A stretch of 24,850 nt of DNA from assembly GCA_003427395.1 (NCBI GenBank), contig BFEA01000245.1, positions 1,878,595 through 1,903,444 on the forward strand, given 5' to 3'. This stretch comes from Chara braunii (lineage: Eukaryota; Streptophyta; Charophyceae; Charales; Characeae). The notes beneath the pieces are model-generated. The model saw only the letters and a list, made by a program, of their open reading frames with translations. It was not told the DNA's origin and searched no databases. The translations under genes were made by a program, and so were the position numbers. The stretch's first letter is position 1, and the number at the start of each line of letters is the position of its first letter. Shown here one piece after another: positions 7,951 to 17,399 of this stretch.

Positions 7951-8617
7951 GCCGAGGCACTACTACTGTCGGCGGCTCAGAGAAGTCTTTGAACTCTTCC
8001 AGAAGCTTGGCAATGGCTGGATCCGTGGAACTAACCTCTTCCTTAGGCTCAGTGACAGGTCTGGCATACACTACAAAGACCTGATCCTCTAACTGCTCTT
8101 TTTTCACTAATCGCGCGAACGCGGGAGCACTGAGACAGCAATGTGCCAGCGAGTTGTCTACTCCTGACACATGGAACAGACGGGTTGTCTTAACTTCGCC
8201 TGACGAACTAGGGAGCCTACACTTATGCTCTCTCAAGTGGAGTGTGGCCCCTGTTGCCTCTCCCCAGTCCATGCTAAGGACTATGTCAAAAGGAAGAGTC
8301 AGGGAATGGAGAACTTTTTCCACCTTCCCATCTTTCTCTAAGCGGAAGTACGCCTGGACTCCCTCTACATAGTCCTCAACTCGCATCGTGCGGTTTTCTG
8401 CGCGGACACTAACTATGAGGTCTTCCAATTTCAGGACTTTCAGCCCTAGCCTCAACTTCTTCAGCGCCCTACGGCTACTCCTGAAAACCTCTACATCTAC
8501 TTGTACTAGCTGCCCTTTGCTATCTTTCTTCATCTTGGTCCAGGCAGGCATCCTCTCCTTCAATTCTTCTGCCACGCCTGTGAGGGACGTGCCTAGAGAG
8601 ACGCTGACACAAGGCAC
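7860..8617 (-). pseudogene. Pol N-terminal, protease-like region
   Basis: Uninterrupted from about 8617. LTLPFDIVLSMDWGEATGA (about 8300-8245) matches the C-terminal half of Ty3-type aspartic proteases, where an FD-x-ILGMDW motif is typical. A clear catalytic D-S/T-G triad is not visible in this frame, so the active-site half is either very divergent or in the region with frame changes between 8720 and 8640. The segment ends with PIQHMIEIEYGSRTPKGAVYR and SPRELEELRK, the usual lead-in to RT. A one-base deletion near 7855 then throws the frame. Confidence 0.65.
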
Positions 8618-8717
8618 GGGCCTGCAACCTCTCCCGAAGGCTCATGTCGTGTGGGAGTTTCCTCTACGTGCGCGCTCGCTTCCCCACACGGCCTAAGAGT
8701 AGGGGCAGTTGCGACCC

Positions 8718-10809
8718 CTACCGGCGGCTGCCTTTTGACTCCTGGGCAGCCCATCGGGCCTGTCTATACTTGGGACAATATTTTATGATATGGGCAGGGT
8801 CACCAAAGTAGATGCACTGCCCCTGCTCCATTCGTTGCTGCCAAACTTTCTGATCCAGGCCCAGATCCTCTCAGGGCCGACCGTGTGGCCAACCCAAGTG
8901 CCAACCTCTTGACCGTTGAGGTGATCTACCACCTCGTCGCTGTGGGGCCCGACTAGGACCTTGACGATTCGGTGGGGGACGGTTCCCTTGACCGCCAACC
9001 CCCTGTGCGCCCGATCCTCGGCCTCCCATGGCTTGGCCCGTTTGGTCCTGGCCTCCTCCTCTACCTTGTGGCCTCCCTCCATCCGCGACAGCAGCATAGG
9101 ACCTCCCCTGCCCCACGTTACTGTCCTCCTCCTCGAGGCCCCACGCAATCTGACTGCACGGGACCTCGTCAGTACCACCTTCCTCCAACGTAAGGATCAT
9201 GTGATCCTTGGCCCTAACCTGACTTAAGATGGTACGTCCTTTCCACTTTTTTCCCTTGTCTAAGTCCTTATGCCAGAAAGTGGAAACATGCATGGACTTG
9301 GCCTCAAACAAGACCACCTTCCTACTCAATACATCGTATGTGATGTTCAGCTGTTGGGTCTTGTCAAAAAAATGCCCTCGTAAGGGCACTAGCATGGCAC
9401 AATAAAACAGCTGAACCAATTGGGTCTCAGTGACCCCGTGGTCCGGGACGGCTACCAAATCGCCCATAACAGCTTTGAGTGCTCTCGCAGTCCTCCACTA
9501 TCGCGAATGGATGGTTTGAAGCTTGTCGGAGGCTCTGACGCCTCTAGTGACGTCAGCAAACCTCTCGCGCAGGAGTTTGAAGAAAGTAGTGAGGGGGGTA
9601 AGTCTAGAGTACCCCATCATATTGTGCTCGCAGTCTGCGGCACGTGCGAGAGACCTGGCGAAGCTGGCTGCTTCGTCCTTTAGAGCATGGAAGGAAACGA
9701 GGACCTGCTCGTCGGGGGCAATATGCTGTAAAAAGACATAGGTGTTTATGCTGGCCTCCCAGTTATTGAAGTTTTCCTCCTTCTTTCCGCTATATGGGGC
9801 AGGGAACTTTAGCTTAACGGACTCTTTGCGGGGGCGAGCCGTGGCCTTTGTCGTGGCCACAACTTTGGCGGTCTCGATCGCGCCGGCACAAAACTTGTCT
9901 ACGCCATCTCTCAATCTTCTAATCTCAGCCCCGACGTGGCCCACCACGTCGCTCGCAAACTCCCTAAACCCAGATCTCATCGCTTGCAGAGTCACGTCTT
10001 GGCCCTTACGAGCCTGGTGCTCTTCTAGCCAGGCCTCGCTCAAAATCTTTAGGAAGCTCATCACCTTATCTAATTTAGCAGAAACCTCTGTTTGGGCCTA
10101 CAATTCTTGCCTGCCGGTTCGTACACGCTCAACCTCCCCAGCTATTCTACTAGCTTCCTGCCTCCTTCTCTTCTTCTCCCTCATCATTTTTAGCTTCCAC
10201 TCCAACTTCTTTTCATCTTCTGTCTCCTGGCGTTCCACAGGGTCTTCTATCACCTCCAGTGTCCTGACAAACGCCTCTCTCTCCTCCTGCGGTACATACA
10301 ACTTTGCTTCTTCATCTTCTCCCAAAGATAAATTAGCCACCCATTCGGTGATCTTCTTCTCCCTCCATCTGTCATCCTCCTTCGTGCCACTGACTTCCCC
10401 TCTCTCCTCTCTGCGTCTTCTCTCAAGGGGTTCTTTTTCTTCTTCCTCCTCTCTTGTTGCTTCTTCCTCTGCAGCCTTCCTCCTTTCTTCCTTCTCTCTC
10501 TCTATCAGCATCAACTTCTCCCTTTAAATTCTCATAATCTCCTCCAATTTTTGCTTCTTCGCCACCTCCTCCTCCTCAATGGCTTTTAACTTCACCTGCT
10601 TCAGGAGAATAGTATGTCATTTTTCCAGGGGACGGTGTGCGCTCGCGGAAGTCTTCTTGATGCCGGCGCAAACGCGGCCCTTCCCATTTCTCTTCCTCCT
10701 CCTCTTCTTCCTCTCAATCTTCTCTTTCCCTTGTCAAATCAATAGGCTTATCTGTAGCCTTTCCTTGTCGTCCACCTCTTCCCCTTCCAGCTCCTGATCC
10801 GAGAGGCAT
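8718..10809 (-). pseudogene. gag: Ty3/gypsy gag, broken
   Basis: An ATG at 10809 opens a short basic N-terminus (MPLGSGAGRGRGGRQGK) that hits TGA after 32 codons. The main gag frame continues from about 10616 to 8718 through stops TAA 10524, TAG 10098, TAG 9498 and TGA 8871, ending at TAG 8718. It starts with a long Glu/Lys/Arg-rich coiled-coil-like segment (10098-10620) and then the retrotransposon gag core (KFPAPYSGKKEENFNNWEA, near 9770-9830, then ITETQL/FDKTQQ-type sequence to about 9350). A Gly/Arg/Gln-rich basic segment (8880-9100) and a CCHC-type knuckle (8775-8816) follow. Gag would form the virus-like particle and bind element RNA. The knuckle has lost its second cysteine. A frame change near 10600 is needed to join the N-terminus to the rest. 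Confidence 0.8.
8775..8816 (-). other. Zinc knuckle with missing cysteine
   Basis: The minus strand encodes CIYFGDPAHIIKYC. A CCHC knuckle is C-x2-C-x4-H-x4-C; the first Cys, the His and the last Cys are at the right spacing, but the second Cys position is Phe (TTT, 8805-8807). This would abolish zinc binding. It lies 18 codons before the end of gag at 8718. Confidence 0.75.
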
Positions 10810-11338
10810 AGCTAAAAAGCTTTGCTTAGAGGAGTATCCCAGATGCTTAATTACCTAGTGATTAGGGCAATGCCTAAAACTCAGGATACGTATCGATGCG
10901 AGGGAATTTCAAAATGACTGTGTAGTATACGCTACCTGCTTAATAAACCTTTAATAAGGTTGTCGAGAATTAGAAGGTAGTGTCGTAACCAGAAGGGAAT
11001 TATCGAGACCTGTCAACTTCTATTACATAATTCAGCTCTTCTGTTATGAAACCTTTTGTATGCTCCCTCTTCAACAACCAAAAGGAACAGGTATCTTTCC
11101 AGTTATCGAAGTACAAATTAAAACTCGTCGTGATGCTATACAGGGTACGTCAACTTGCGCTCTTCGTGTCTCAAGGCACTTCTTTCCGACACAAGGCTCG
11201 TATCAACAATTATTCTTATTCCTATAACCTAGCGAATGCTTATACACTACTCTACCCCTTTCACTTGTCGTTTTGCTAGGGCTTTAATTAACCGGACCCA
11301 TGTCTGTTCACATAGGACCCCGACAGGCAACCGAAGGT
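10810..11338 (-). other. Retrotransposon leader (untranslated)
   Basis: About 530 bp between the primer-binding site and the first gag ATG. No convincing coding content in either strand; reading frames here are short and unlike any family I know. Packaging and dimerisation signals are expected here in an LTR element, but I cannot identify them. Confidence 0.5.
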
Positions 11339-11355
11339 CCCCGGAAACGGCGCCA
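11339..11355 (-). other. tRNA-Asp primer-binding site
   Basis: The plus strand CCCCGGAAACGGCGCCA equals the 3' end of plant tRNA-Asp (CCCCGGCAACGGCGCCA, from memory) at 16 of 17 bases. The minus strand therefore carries TGGCGCCGTTTCCGGGG, the priming site known from plant Ty3/gypsy elements such as Athila. Two bases away the sequence TGTCGTGC (plus) starts, i.e. the minus-strand LTR would end GCACGACA. The position, upstream of the gag start, fits the element described here. Confidence 0.8.
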
Positions 11356-11357
11356 CC

Positions 11358-11900
11358 TGTCGTGCGCGGCGGTCCCACGCCCTGCTGGGGAGCGCTGAAC
11401 CTCACAATCGTGTCACGCAGGATGTTTGTCTGAAAAGAACCAGTCACCACTCCGACCGTGCGCGCGTGCTATACCTCTCACGACGCCCTGCGACAGGTCG
11501 GGACGTCGCGACGTACAACTTACCTCTACCCGAGGGGTTGTCACCACCCTCAGGTAGGCATATCCCTACTGAGCTACCGGCCCACATGCGAAGGCTTTTA
11601 CATGCCTTTGTAGAGGTAGGTCGGCAGAGGGTGTTTGCTCGATCGTTGTAGCATAAAATGGGGTACGCGCGGTAAGATGCCTAGAATTGACCCGTTAGAT
11701 ATTCAGGTCGAACTTTGAGATGGTCGTCTATTTCCGCTTCTGCTCCCAAAACATATTCTCCTTCTGATCACTATGATCAAAGTATCAAAGAAACCTTGTC
11801 ACTACCAAGGGCATTCTATTCTACTTAACATATGACAGAACATCAGATAGTATAGAATTTATATAAGACTGAAAATGAATACGGAGGTATTACCGCTGGG
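11358..11900 (-). mobile_element. Candidate 5' LTR of the Ty3/gypsy element
   Basis: Begins next to the primer-binding site and obeys the TG..CA rule at its inner edge. A minus-strand TATATAAA box lies at 11858-11867, which would put the transcript start about 480 bp from the inner edge. The outer end cannot be fixed, and I find no matching 3' copy below 4967. The copy has therefore either lost its 3' LTR or the boundary is wrong. Confidence 0.4.
11858..11867 (-). promoter_or_regulatory. TATA box in candidate 5' LTR
   Basis: The minus strand reads CTTATATAAA. It faces gag and lies inside the candidate 5' LTR. TATA-like strings are common in AT-rich DNA, so support comes mainly from position. 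Confidence 0.3.
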
Positions 11901-13385
11901 AACCCTTCTCACTTTCACAAGTGCTATGTATCCAAAACTCTTCACAATGTCAATCCCAGTTCAATCCAAACCATGCACAAGACAGACCTGCACAGAATAA
12001 TGCAAAGACAGTTCACATGCCATGCACTAACGGCGTCAACCATCAACCATTGACACCCAAACCATGTATGATAGCTCTATCTTTCCTGAGATGTAAGCTC
12101 AACCCCCTCACAATTTTCTTCAAAAGACCCTTGAAATTGCATAGGACCATTTAGGCAATGACCACAGGTGACAGTTTTACTGACCACAGAGTTTGACTTT
12201 AGATGTGGGTATCAAGTCAAGGGGGAAAAGTTGAATCGGCAACGACCGACCTGTTATCGAGAGAGAACATAAAATTTGAGTCTTCTTTGTAGGACTTTTC
12301 CTTCAAATGCAGTAGATCAAAACAGGGACCTGCACACACACAGGTCAACAAATATTCAACACCCCACTCGATTTCCCATATATTGATATCTAAGGGTCAA
12401 ACCCTTAGATCTGGTCTATGAGCTTTTGGGATCAACATCCCAAAGTCTAACCCTTTTAACTTCTTCCTACCCTATGGCGTCTGTCACTATTCCTCATTTT
12501 GTTAAAGGAGTCTCTAATCTATGTTCCAAGTTCTCTTAAGGAACTCATATTTCCCCGACTCTCAGCATTTTCTCTCGTAGGGATAAGCACACCCTTTCTA
12601 GTGCTTTCAAGGTAGTTCGGTTGAGATCAACTCATGCCAGTGGCGGTTTCTCCCTTAGGAGTTTATTAACGAACTGAGTCTACGCGGAACCTCTTCTTTT
12701 CTAAAAAAAAATTTTCGTGGTACTTGCCCTTTTATTCGGCGTCTTTTCAGACATCTGGGGTCACTCCCGCTGGAGCACTCCCTTTTTCTTTTTTTCTTCT
12801 TCTTGTCCTGACATACACAAGTAGTGGGTTGACTCACCCGGAAATCTTCCAGTACTTGATCGATTCCAGACAGTCGGTTAGTCAAAAGAGTAGTCAAGTC
12901 ACCCCACGGGAGCACTCATCCACCCTTCAAAGTCCATGCAGTCCTCATGCAACCAAGCAGTTCAAACAATCTAGTGCAAGCGACAGGATTATTCACCAGG
13001 GAGTATCCTTTTATTAGTTAAGCAGGTAGTTAGGAGATCCTGGTCGAACCATCTCAACACTTGACCCAACATTCAGAAAAACACTCCAGATCCAGGTGTC
13101 CGTACGGAATTCTAGTCAGTAATAGGTGGTCTTCACAAAACCCTCTTATTTCTCCTTGATCAGAGCTCAGTCTATCCTAAAAAAATGTAATAGGATAACC
13201 CTACGAGAGTCACCCTACTACTTTCTCAGAGCCAGGCGAGCTAGGATTATGTTAGCGGATTCAGGCAACACTACATCCTCCCTTTGCTGGAGTATTTTTT
13301 TTAGACCAGTTAAGATAGAGTTAAGCAAGCAATAGGATGACCCCACGGGAGCCTCCTATATCCTGCTTCAATCTTAAAAAGACTG
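11901..13385. other. Intergenic, no recognisable gene; short motif repeats and hairpins
   Basis: No convincing coding region. A minus-strand frame at 12655-12915 reads MLPWGDLTTLLTNRLSGIDQ then a Lys/Arg-rich stretch; it begins at GTG, not ATG, and may be a decayed gag-like piece. Two adjacent perfect hairpins lie at 12388-12444. A motif like GGATGACCCCACGGGAGC recurs in diverged form near 12763, 12898, 12986, 13190 and 13333. Confidence 0.5.
12388..12444. repeat. Two adjacent perfect hairpins
   Basis: Hairpin 1: 10-bp stem ATCTAAGGGT / ACCCTTAGAT with loop CAA (12388-12410). Hairpin 2: 8-bp stem TTTGGGAT / ATCCCAAA with loop CAAC (12425-12444). The spacer is 14 bp. Both stems are without mismatch, which stands out in otherwise decayed DNA. 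Confidence 0.85.
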
Positions 13386-13847
13386 CTATGGCCGCTGTGA
13401 CTACGCTGTCTCCTTTAACCCACTTAGAAGTCGGGCGCATCTGCAGACCACATTGCACAAGTCACTGCGACAGCACTTTCGTATGGCTTCCGCAGGAAAG
13501 AATCAATGACTGAGCATTGCCACTTGATTTATACTTCTATATCCCATTGGTCTGCCTCTTTCCATCGGCCCATGGTGCACGCAGACCCTTATGGTGCTTG
13601 CTGAGCTAAACTGGGACTGACTGGGACTGTGGGCGCTGGCTGCATGGGTTTGCACTGCCAACTCGATGCAGTCGCACGACCGAAGTAACGCAGGTGGCTC
13701 ACCACTTGCCTACTTACCTCTGACTAAACGCGAGACATTTCGAAAGGCCACTTCCGGACCTTTCGGAAGTCTGTGCACTTGGCCCTCCTACACTGTAGCA
13801 GCTACGACCTCGACCCTGACCGAAATCCTACAGCTACGACCCCGGCT
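13386..13847 (-). mobile_element. LTR-like repeat, copy 2
   Basis: Homologous to 4263-4770 in the same orientation, with the TATAAATC box at 13527-13534 and the same flanking blocks (GCACAAGTCACTG, GCAGGAA, CCACTTGCC, GGCCACTTCC, GTAGCAGCTACGA). On the minus strand it starts TGTAGCCGGGG, like TGTAGACC of copy 1. No primer-binding site lies next to its lower edge, so it is not the 5' LTR of the Ty3 element at 4967-11357. It may be a solo LTR or the 3' LTR of a lost element to the right. Confidence 0.6.
13527..13534 (-). promoter_or_regulatory. TATA box in LTR-like copy 2
   Basis: TATAAATC on the minus strand, aligned with the box at 4418-4425. Its conservation between diverged copies supports a core promoter reading leftwards. 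Confidence 0.45.
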
Positions 13848-14591
13848 ACAGACTTAACCCCTACACGACACAAACGAAACCGTACATACAGCAATAAGCA
13901 GACAGTCAGGTACAACTGAACACAGACTGTCAGAAGAGACATTTACAGACGGCCGAACAAACAGATACAAAGAAACTGAAAGACATACAAGCAGGTGCAG
14001 GAAAAGGGATAGAGGGGAGAGTCACCTACCTTTGACAAAAGGGTGCGGAGTACTGCATCTTGCACTATTGACCAAATCTCTGAAGTTGTTGAGAACAGTG
14101 TCTTGATGGGACTTCTAAGATGCGTGTATCGGAACTCTGCATCTCTGGGCTCCAATGTGGACTTCGTGTATTCTCTATGACGGTGACTGTGTGAGTGTTG
14201 AGCAAACGAGAGAGAGAGAGAGAGAAGGGCGCGGTCGATGATGAGATGGCACAAACCTGACCCTGTCAACAGTCTACGGGGGTCGACATAGTCATGTACT
14301 TTGGTTCTGTTGCCGACATTAACTAGGAGCGTTAACAATTCATAGGTTGTTAGTAAACTTTGTGCCCATCATCCAGGTGTTGAGTGCTAAGGAGGAGGGA
14401 GGATTCTCAGTACTTATATTGGTAGTAACGAAAGCATGCTCTCATTAACAATCAGAGGCAGTGTGTGGGCTCTCTGTTGACGTCGTGATTGCTACAGCGC
14501 TACCTTCCAGACAGTATCAGGCTCCCTGGCATTCAAACGTGGTATTGCAAACTGGAATGTTATCTAGCTATTAATAGTTCTCTTACGTTGT
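13848..14591. other. Intergenic, nothing recognised
   Basis: Contains a short (AG)n run at 14208-14225. The reading frame at 13943-14338 (minus) has composition-driven Leu/Ser content and no known motif. No RNA gene seen. Confidence 0.5.
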
Positions 14592-14617
14592 TCTTATTAT
14601 TGCTATTATTATTATTA

Positions 14618-14649
<32 letters not shown>

Positions 14650-14650
14650 G
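14592..14650. repeat. (ATT)n microsatellite
   Basis: Imperfect ATT/GTT triplets. Minus-strand translation gives an Asn run that is an artefact. Confidence 0.95.
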
Positions 14651-14965
14651 ATTGTTGACTTACTATTTGCAACATCATGAGATAAGCAGGGGTCAGAAAA
14701 GGAGGAGATGTGGGGCACTGGAGAGGAGAAGGACATCGTCACCGTGTGACGGTACCTACCTCCTTCATCCTTCTCCATTCTCCCCTAATCTAAACCCAGA
14801 TTTTCCTTCTCCTCCGTGTTTGTCATAGTCTGTCTGAAGGCAGCCTGTAGTTGAACTATGTTTTTGATTTTTGCATTCTGCCTCTGGCGTCTGTCATCAG
14901 TTTGTTGTTCTACCTGCTTTCCATGCATGCGGATTGAGAACGAAAGTTAGGCTAATTGTAAGTAG

Positions 14966-14967
14966 CA

Positions 14968-15017
<50 letters not shown>

Positions 15018-15019
15018 GA
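14966..15019. repeat. (AAT)n microsatellite
   Basis: TAA triplets with one CTA interruption at 15001. It ends about 10 bp before the coding-derived repeat copy at 15030. Confidence 0.95.
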
Positions 15020-15029
15020 TCATTAACCA

Positions 15030-15310
15030 TCATCGGAAACCAAGCAGCATCATACACATGAGACCAGATAGTCCCGACCTCAAGTCAGAAGCAGAATTGC
15101 ATCACGATGTCCCCCCCCCAATAAGAGCACTGTAAAATTTCATAAACGACAATGTTGAAATAGCCTTACTATCATCAACACAGAACCAACCGTCGCCGTC
15201 CTATCTGGTGCCCAATGCATACTACTCATCTTATCCAAGCCTATCTACTATCACGCAGCAGGATCACCTCAAAATCGAAGACCAATGTACATGACGTCAA
15301 ATGACGACGA
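15030..15310 (+). repeat. Coding-derived repeat, copy B
   Basis: Shares with the pseudogene at 1150-1262 the string CAGCATCATACA.ATGAG.CCAGA.AGTC..GACCTC and GCAGAATTGCATCACGA. In frame it reads SIIHMRPDSPDLKSEAELHH, then after a C-run expansion (15112-15119) IRAL*NFINDNVE and LLSSTQNQP, then LSGAQ and RRPMYMTSN. Stops and the C-run break it. The right half matches 23160-23290 (CAGGATCAC.TC, ACCAATGTACATGAC). Interpreted as a decayed copy of one gene segment. Confidence 0.65.
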
Positions 15311-15689
15311 CCAGCATACCTGGCTCTGTTCGTCAATCAGCACTCATCAAGTTTGTCTGTCCTTTACCATATGTTTGTGCTTGGTTGTTTGTTCTTGTGT
15401 CTGTATTTGGTTTTATTTTTCTTCTCTCTCCCTTCTCCTCTCTGTGTTTATTTGAAGGCGGCATTAGTTCGTGACGAGTGTGTGAAGTTCCGACGAATCA
15501 GTCCATTGTAACTCTTTGTTTGTTGTCCTCCTCTTCCTCTCTGCCTACAGTTTATCGGGCAACTCTGTTTGACTATATACATAAAATATATTTATTTCAT
15601 AATCCATAAGAAGAAGATGAAGGGGCAAAAGACAACTCGCCTAAGACAGAGAACCCCTGTCAGCAAGAAACATCGACCCCTCCGATATA

Positions 15690-15960
15690 GATCCCTTGGC
15701 GACGGCCTATATTGTCTGTGTGTCTGTCTATGCACGTATCCGTGCTTGACCGTCCGTTTGTATGCCAGAATCTGATCGTATGTTTGCTCGTCCATGTTTT
15801 GTCTGTCCGTTTGCGTTTGTTTGTCTTGTTCTACAGTGTCTGTCGGTTTGTCTATCCGACTGTGCCTGTCGGATCGTCTGTCCGACTGTGTCTGTCTTGT
15901 CACGCTCGCTATCCACTACTCTATGTCGCCTGTGTGCGCAACTGTATGTCTGTGTTTGTT
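15690..15960. repeat. TGTC/GTCTGT-rich low-complexity tract
   Basis: Degenerate TGTC units with strong T/G against A/C strand bias. This gives false Cys/Val frames on plus and Asp/Arg/Gln/Thr frames (DRQTDR) on minus. It is followed by a pure TG run at 16064. Confidence 0.8.
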
Positions 15961-16060
15961 TTGTTCTCGTGTTCACCGTGCACGTGCGCACATGGCTGTG
16001 TTAGGCTGTCACGTCGGTCTTTCACCGACTCATTAGTCGGGCGGCCAGTGTGTATGTATG

Positions 16061-16063
<3 letters not shown>

Positions 16064-16105
<42 letters not shown>
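16064..16105. repeat. (TG)n microsatellite
   Basis: About 21 pure GT dinucleotides. Confidence 0.97.
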
Positions 16106-16106
<1 letters not shown>

Positions 16107-16356
16107 AACAACCAAGTCTCGTTGACGATACAGTAGATCGGGTGAGAATTTCAAACAGGCGCTGAGTGCCAAAACCAAGCTGACTTCGAACTGATTTCCT
16201 GGCCAAGTTCATATATCTGAGTTTTCTGAATGGGCGTTCTGTGTCATCGCCAGTAACACTGTTGATCCTGCTACTTGCGAGTTGCTGAATCAAGGACATT
16301 GGTTCACATGCATGCTGCAATAAAATGCTTTAAGTCTGGTGGTATATGGATAACAT

Positions 16357-16357
16357 A

Positions 16358-16435
<78 letters not shown>
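16357..16435. repeat. (AAT)n microsatellite
   Basis: About 26 AAT triplets with one ACA interruption near 16398. Confidence 0.97.
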
Positions 16436-16546
16436 TAACGTATACAAGCTATATTTCCAATGGGGTACAGTCTTGATAATGGAATGTCGTTCTTAGCGGA
16501 AACGATCACTCCTCCTCTCTGCGTATTCCCCTTTTCCTTTTTCTTC

Positions 16547-16549
<3 letters not shown>

Positions 16550-16632
<83 letters not shown>
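16550..16632. repeat. (CT)n microsatellite
   Basis: About 41 uninterrupted TC dinucleotides; the reverse Glu/Arg frame is an artefact. Confidence 0.98.
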
Positions 16633-16637
<5 letters not shown>

Positions 16638-16954
16638 CAACACACAGTAAGAATGTATGCTTCCTAGATGTAATGTTAGATTCATTCGCTTTTGCTCGTC
16701 CTACCGATCGAAGTACCGGGGAGTTCACCTCGCCGTATACTCACACACACACATACTCTCATATGTTCTCACACGCCCGTATATACTCACGCATGTGTAG
16801 TAGCGTACGTCTCTACGTACTAACGGTACACTCACCCGATCTTGCTCATTCTATCAATGGAAGTACCAAGATGTTAGTAACGGGATCCGAAACTCGCACG
16901 AACATGCATGGCTGTAATTTTCATATGATGTTGCATGTCCTATAGAAGGAAGTA

Positions 16955-17215
16955 GTGTAAGATAGTCGTGACCTCAAACCAAACGCGGACTTGCAACATG
17001 AGTTCCACCAGATAAGAGCACAACAAAAGCTCATAAGAGACAGCGTTGGACGAGTTTCATCATTATCAACAAGAACCAATATCGAACTCCTACGTCGAGC
17101 CCAACCTACGAATGGCAGATCCTACCTAGCCTAACTGCAATGCCGCAGGTGACGTCAATCAACTCCCCGATGTACGAGCAGATCTCGGCCAGCGCCGGCT
17201 TCCTCAAGCATCAGG
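16955..17215 (+). repeat. Coding-derived repeat, copy C
   Basis: In frame reads DSRDLKPNADLQHEFHQIRA, then QQKLIRDSVGRV, then STRTNIELL, without a stop to about 17110. It then aligns with copy D through GTGACGTCAATCAACTCCCCGATGTACGAGCAGATCTCGG. This is the best preserved copy of the left half. It ends near a GCATCAG/GCAAG boundary where copy D has CACCAG/GTATGT. Confidence 0.65.
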
Positions 17216-17337
17216 CAAGCTTCCCCATTGCTTACCTTTCTCCCTTCCCTTCTGTTTTCTCTTCTCTCTCTCCCTCTTTTGACTTCGTTCTGTTACGACC
17301 CCATTCAAATTCACGCAAAAATAATACTCAAAATTAA

Positions 17338-17350
17338 TATAATAATAATG

Positions 17351-17393
<43 letters not shown>
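17338..17393. repeat. (AAT)n microsatellite
   Basis: AAT triplets with one GAT interruption. It directly abuts copy D of the coding-derived repeat. Confidence 0.95.
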
Positions 17394-17394
<1 letters not shown>

Positions 17395-17399
17395 GAGTA

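Larger units (their letters stand above)
4967..8617 (-). pseudogene. pol: Ty3/gypsy pol polyprotein, broken
   Basis: One frame (low codon ends = 2 mod 3) covers 8617-4967 except for an RT segment shifted into the gag frame at about 7855-7596. Stops in the pol frame are TAG at 7412, 6812 and 5438, plus a stop within the insertion at 7130. Domains in order are protease-like (about 8617-8100), RT (about 7960-7300), RNase H (about 6985-6510), integrase (about 6320-5600), linker, and a chromodomain-like tail (about 5200-4990) ending KGKGPALD and TGA at 4967. The conserved C-terminal region (KVRFAYQEPEDDRWFTRSEL) has the aromatic/acidic layout of retrotransposon chromodomains, which target integration to chromatin. 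With its stops and altered RT box it cannot be autonomous. Confidence 0.85.
4967..11357 (-). mobile_element. Degenerate Ty3/gypsy LTR retrotransposon, internal region
   Basis: Minus-strand order is primer-binding site (11339-11355), leader, gag, zinc knuckle, protease-like region, RT, RNase H, integrase, chromodomain-like tail. Integrase lying after RT/RNase H is the Ty3/gypsy (Metaviridae) order, and the chromodomain-like tail points to a chromovirus-type lineage. Internal length is about 6.4 kb including a 156-bp foreign insertion. Gag uses the frame whose codon low ends are divisible by 3; pol lies one frame over. At least eight in-frame stops and two indels disable it. No matching pair of LTRs could be established. 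Confidence 0.9.

Noticed and set aside
8640-8720. Programmed gag-pol frameshift site
   Set aside because: Gag ends at TAG 8718 and the pol frame opens only after a stop near 8641, with no overlap and no clear slippery site; simple indels explain it better.
9420-10527. Plus-strand frames opposite gag, including a 261-codon Ser/Phe/Leu-rich one
   Set aside because: Antisense shadow of the Glu/Lys-rich coiled-coil gag segment.
11535-11576. tRNA gene on the minus strand (TAGCTCAGTAGG A-box-like string)
   Set aside because: The only B-box-like string is poor and about 19 bp away, and no cloverleaf can be drawn.
14560-14778. Asn-run protein
   Set aside because: Translation of an ATT microsatellite.
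15592-16178. Cys/Val-rich plus frames and DRQTDR minus frames
   Set aside because: Composition of TGTC/TG low-complexity repeats.
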